From: Magnolia sinica
Taxonomy: Eukaryota; Streptophyta; Magnoliopsida; Magnoliales; Magnoliaceae
NCBI RefSeq assembly: GCF_029962835.1
Contig: NC_080578.1
Coordinates: 104,759,759-104,823,758 of the forward strand
DNA: 64,000 nt
Direction of reading: 5' to 3'
Part shown: piece by piece, positions 60,620 through 64,000 of the stretch
How the letters are laid out: the number at the start of each line of letters is the position of its first letter
Numbering within the stretch: the stretch's first letter is position 1
The notes under the pieces: model-generated
Seen by the model: the letters and a program-made list of their open reading frames with translations, nothing else
The model's database searches: none
Told to the model about the DNA's origin: nothing
Position numbers and translations under genes: made by a program

Positions 60620-61000
60620 AGATGGTATCAAAGCAATAGTTTGGAATCCCTTGGGCCATGGGTCATGAACTCACTAACGCGTCCGCTGACTTGAGAGGAT
60701 ACGTATTTGAAAACGCAACAGGGACTTAGAACGCTAGGAACCATCCCAGACCCTGAACCAACAATTGTAGATGGAGGGTAGGACTTCTAAGGAGTTAGGA
60801 ATGGGTAGCGAGAAAGGGAATAGTAATGCTAGAGAGGGGGATCCGAGAGTCTTACAATGCCACGGCCCATTCCCGGGCAAGAAATTGGAAACTTGATGGT
60901 AAGACTCGATATGATTGAGTAGGAGATTTAGCTAGTTTAGTCCATCAAATTCCTAGGGCCCATGGGGCCAACTGAAGTAGGTGGGATTAGGGTGAAATGA
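60620..61000 (+). other. PBS-like site and leader of the gypsy-style element
   Basis: AGATGGTATCAAAGCAATAG directly after the LTR end resembles the initiator Met-tRNA primer-binding site of plant LTR elements. The following stretch is leader-like with no gag domain. Confidence 0.5.
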
Positions 61001-61380
61001 ATGTTAGAGTAACGATTAATGTAGGTGTAAGGTATTGTCCATGGGATGAGCGCATCCCATGTTCCATGATGACCTGTTGGAATGTATCCAACTAGAGGTA
61101 AATTTCAGATTTTTCTTCTGAAATTTACTTGGAAAGTCCATCATCATGAGATTTGGAAATTCCACATCACGCCTCTCAACACCAGGCTCATCTAGCAAGC
61201 CTAGGAAGTTAATTTGGAATCCCATCCCACACTCATTCCAGACATGCCTTTCCCAATCGTGAGTTGGGATTAGCGTTGTAATCCCGTTTCGTACAGCTTA
61301 ATGCCACTAGGCGAACCGGCCTAAATCGAAATCCCTCTCCCCAACCTATCCCCTTAAAATCTTCACCTACCATCACTCTG
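61001..61380. other. Unassigned DNA with a short hairpin
   Basis: AAATTTCAGA and TCTGAAATTT form a 10-bp perfect inverted repeat around TTTTTCT (61101-61128). No gene seen. Confidence 0.4.
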
Positions 61381-62930
61381 TCCTTTAGTTTTTCTAGGAC
61401 ATTGATAGAAATGAGCCGGAGACTTAACGATTTGACGGTCAAAGCCATCATCCTACACCAAATGAGCGAATATCGGGCCAAATTTGATAGTTTCGACCCA
61501 TTTGGGAGTAAAGAGTTAGGGGTGAACAAAAATTCACCGAAAATAATGAAAATGAAGAAAATTAGGATTTTAGACCCTAACTATGAAAATTTTCATGAAA
61601 TAGATAGTTTCATTGTGTAGATCAGATCCTCCTACCCCAAATTCATATATGGTACGTCGAATAACTCATCCCGGTTTGCGAGATATGGTCGTCACAAGGC
61701 GCGACCATCCAACTCCCTGGCGTCACCACGCCCAGCGGGCGTTGCCCACACCGGACGTCCAGCGGGCCGGCGTCGCCACGCCCAGCGGGCGTAGCCAACG
61801 CCCGACAGCGGGCCGGGCGGGCCACAGCGGGATTTTGGGTCAACTTCAAAAATTCATATCTCCTTCGTTATAACTCTGATTTAGGTGATTCAAAAGCCAT
61901 ATTGAAGCTTGATGAGTCTAGTTTTATATAAAAATAAGAATAAAATAAAATAAAAATTATAATATAGTTAAAATTAAGATATTTTACCAACTATCTAAAA
62001 ATTATTAATTTCGGACAGCTGTTGCTCCTGGAATTTTAATAATTTATTTACAACTCCAAATGAGATGAAATTTTGTGAGATGTCTTTAAACTTAATGATA
62101 AATCATTATAAAAATTTTAAAAATATTTCAGGTACTAAAAGTATAAGAATTGTTACAAAAATTAGAGATGTGTAGAGCTCATTTCCCTCTACTCCCACTC
62201 TATCATCCTTGCTCTCCCATCCTCAAACCCATCTCTTCAAAATCCATCTTCTCCTTCTACAAACTCTCCATCTTCTCTTTCTCATCTCCAAACCACCTTC
62301 CCAAACCCTTTCTTAACTATTTTCTTTTTTACTCAATCCCATTCTCAAGTCCATCCACAAAATCCCATTCACAAAGCCAATATCAAACCTACTCTCTCCA
62401 ACTAACTCCCATCTCTTTTTTCTCATATCCAACCCAAACCCATTTCCAACATACATTCTCCAAAACTCAACATCACACTTCATTCCCAATCCCACTCCAT
62501 TCACTCAGTCACTCTCAAAACCCATTACAAAAAAAAATAAAAATAAATCATTTCTTCTTCTTCATTTCTTCAACTTTTCTCAAATCTCACTACCCACTCT
62601 CTCAAATTTGCATCTTCTCAAATCCTATTTTCCAAAACCTATCTCTAAGACCATTCTTAAAACCACTTTCTAAAACCCACTCCTAAGAACTGTTCACGAA
62701 AACTCATTTCTAAAGGTCATTCCCCAAACCCTTTCCTAAAACTCAATCTCAAGCCCCTTTTCAAAATATCTTCCTCATATCCAATCCACCTCTAGCCAAG
62801 AAAGATGACCTTCCTTGCAACCATTGCCTCCTTCTTTTCCTCCTGGTGATCCTCTCCCTCATGGAAAAGAAAGGACCGGCTCGCGAGGAGGCGGGCTGAG
62901 CCAGGAATCGTCCTGTATAATTAAATCAAA
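61381..62930. other. LTR-like debris with a GC-rich block and a pyrimidine-rich block
   Basis: A GC-rich block (61710-61835) containing two nearly identical 24-base repeats is followed by AT-rich DNA and then a long C/T-rich stretch (62170-62780). This order is common in large gypsy LTRs (upstream region, then a pyrimidine-rich transcribed leader). No termini found, so the assignment is tentative. Confidence 0.35.
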
Positions 62931-63251
62931 TTATTTTTAGTATATATTTTTATTCCAAGTAGTTTCTAGCATGGTTGGATTACAACTCCTTAGAAGGATT
63001 GAATTTTATTACTTAAGATCTTATAAGTTCGTATTCGATGCAAACTTCGCTAAAACATTATGAGTTCCTAAAACTTTTTCTTCCTTCCCTTTTTGCATCG
63101 TTCATAGCGTCATTAGCCCTCCAAATTTTTGAGATATCTTAAAACTTTTGATTCTTCCTTTACCCAAAATCAACGAAGGCAAAGTGTGATTTGTTCATAG
63201 CCCACGCCCATAAGATCAAGATGACAAGATACAGAAACATGTTTAGGCCCT
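62931..63251. other. Intergenic, AT-rich
   Basis: Nothing recognised. Confidence 0.4.
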
Positions 63252-63693
63252 TAAGGGATGTTTAGCACATGGTATTTGATAGGATTAGGTGGAATAAAAT
63301 TGCATTTGGTCTGTGGAATTGCATTTGATCCCATGCATGAATTCCATGGATTTTGAAATCTACTACACATGTAGGCCCTACATTGAGGCATGCGTTAAAC
63401 CATGCCATCCATCCATATGCACCATTTACATGTGACATTCTGATTATATACGTGTACAAATGAACGACATCCGTTGTGAATTTGGTTTGCTGATTACAAA
63501 ATTTCATGGTCCACCAAACATGATTTAGCTTAATCCGGTGTTTTCTGTGGCAAATTTTTTTTTATCCCAAACATGGGATTAGATGGCTGCAATACCATGG
63601 TATTTCCAGACATGCAATCATTGTGAAATAATGATGTTAATCCCATCTAATACAATTCAACACCATTCAATTCCACTAACCAAACAGGCCCTT
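63252..63693. mobile_element. MITE with imperfect terminal inverted repeats
   Basis: The left end AAGGGATGTTTAGCACATGG and the right end (complement AAGGGCCTGTTTGGTTAGTG) are imperfect inverted repeats of the GGGCCTGTTTGG type, common in hAT- and PIF-like MITEs. About 440 bp, non-coding. Possible target repeats (TTA, or an imperfect 8-mer AGGCCCTT/AGGCTTCC) do not decide the class. Confidence 0.6.
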
Positions 63694-64000
63694 AGGCTTC
63701 CAAATCCCACCCCATTTCCTCCCTATTCCACTCACCTCTCTCAAATCCAAGGGCTTCGTGGGGCCAATGTCATATATGGATTGTATCCATGCCGTTCATT
63801 CAGTTTTTCTGAATTATTTTAGGGTATGAGCCAAACAAATAGACGGCTGAAGTGAACCACACAGTGAGGACTGAACTCCCACCACTAAAAATATTTTTGA
63901 GGTATATGTGGAAAATGACATGTCAAAGAATGCACTCTACATGTTCCATAATATGGGGAGGTGTGGATGAGGCCTATTTTGAGATCCTGTAACAGTCTCT
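63694..64000. other. Intergenic DNA with a dispersed-repeat fragment
   Basis: 63750-63900 is another partial copy of the GGGGCC..ATGTATG..CATCC repeat family. No gene seen. Confidence 0.45.

Noticed and set aside
60620-60640. tRNA-like sequence
   Set aside because: Only a short complement of the Met-tRNA 3' end is present, as in a retrotransposon primer-binding site; no cloverleaf follows.
62150-62686. Plus-strand open frame of 178 codons, very rich in Ser, Pro, Phe and His
   Set aside because: It lies in a C/T-rich low-complexity stretch where stop codons are rare by composition; no domain or signal.

Overview
The window is nuclear DNA of a flowering plant. It has intron-bearing genes, a plant-type F-box/kelch gene, plant lipid-transfer protein genes, plant L1-type LINEs and Ty1/copia and Ty3/gypsy fossils. 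Dispersed phrases built on GTGGGGCCCAC and 'catcatggtgggg'-type words fill the intergenic DNA. They remind me of magnoliid genomes (Lauraceae/Magnoliaceae), but that is inference from style, not proof.

Layout. (1) 1-3190: one host gene on the minus strand, a SKIP30-like F-box/kelch protein (1476-2519), with a 41-bp tandem repeat in its upstream region. (2) 3190-16160: transposon graveyard. It holds a broken Ty3/gypsy element with a minisatellite in its 3' part, an L1-type LINE (7417-12090) split by a probable solo LTR (8223-9508), three small inverted-repeat elements made of short self-complementary words, and a second LINE tail (14808-15568). (3) 16163-49190: a head-to-tail duplication of about 16.4 kb. 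Each copy carries, in order, a copia remnant, a solo LTR, a MITE, two GPI-anchored-type nonspecific lipid transfer protein genes in tandem (here LTPG-1 and LTPG-2), word-type repeats, an unrecognised exon-like stretch and the 5' end of a copia element. All four LTP genes look intact after splicing. (4) 48399-51122: the rest of the copia fossil, cut by the next insertion. (5) 51123-60619: a long LTR-type region of gypsy style with nested material and several degenerate satellites, ending in a TG..CA-type terminus and a Met-tRNA primer-binding-like site. (6) 60620-64000: leader-like and LTR-like debris and a MITE, with no gene seen.

The living part of the window is therefore five host genes: one SCF substrate-receptor type gene and two recently duplicated pairs of secreted eight-cysteine lipid-transfer proteins. 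Exon boundaries of the LTP genes were derived by hand from GT/AG sites, phase and protein sense; no transcript data were available. The most unusual signals are the patchwork divergence between the two 16.4-kb copies (about 10% in one patch, under 1% in the next), and a long degenerate array of GGGCCCAC words, which match the published TCP-factor consensus.
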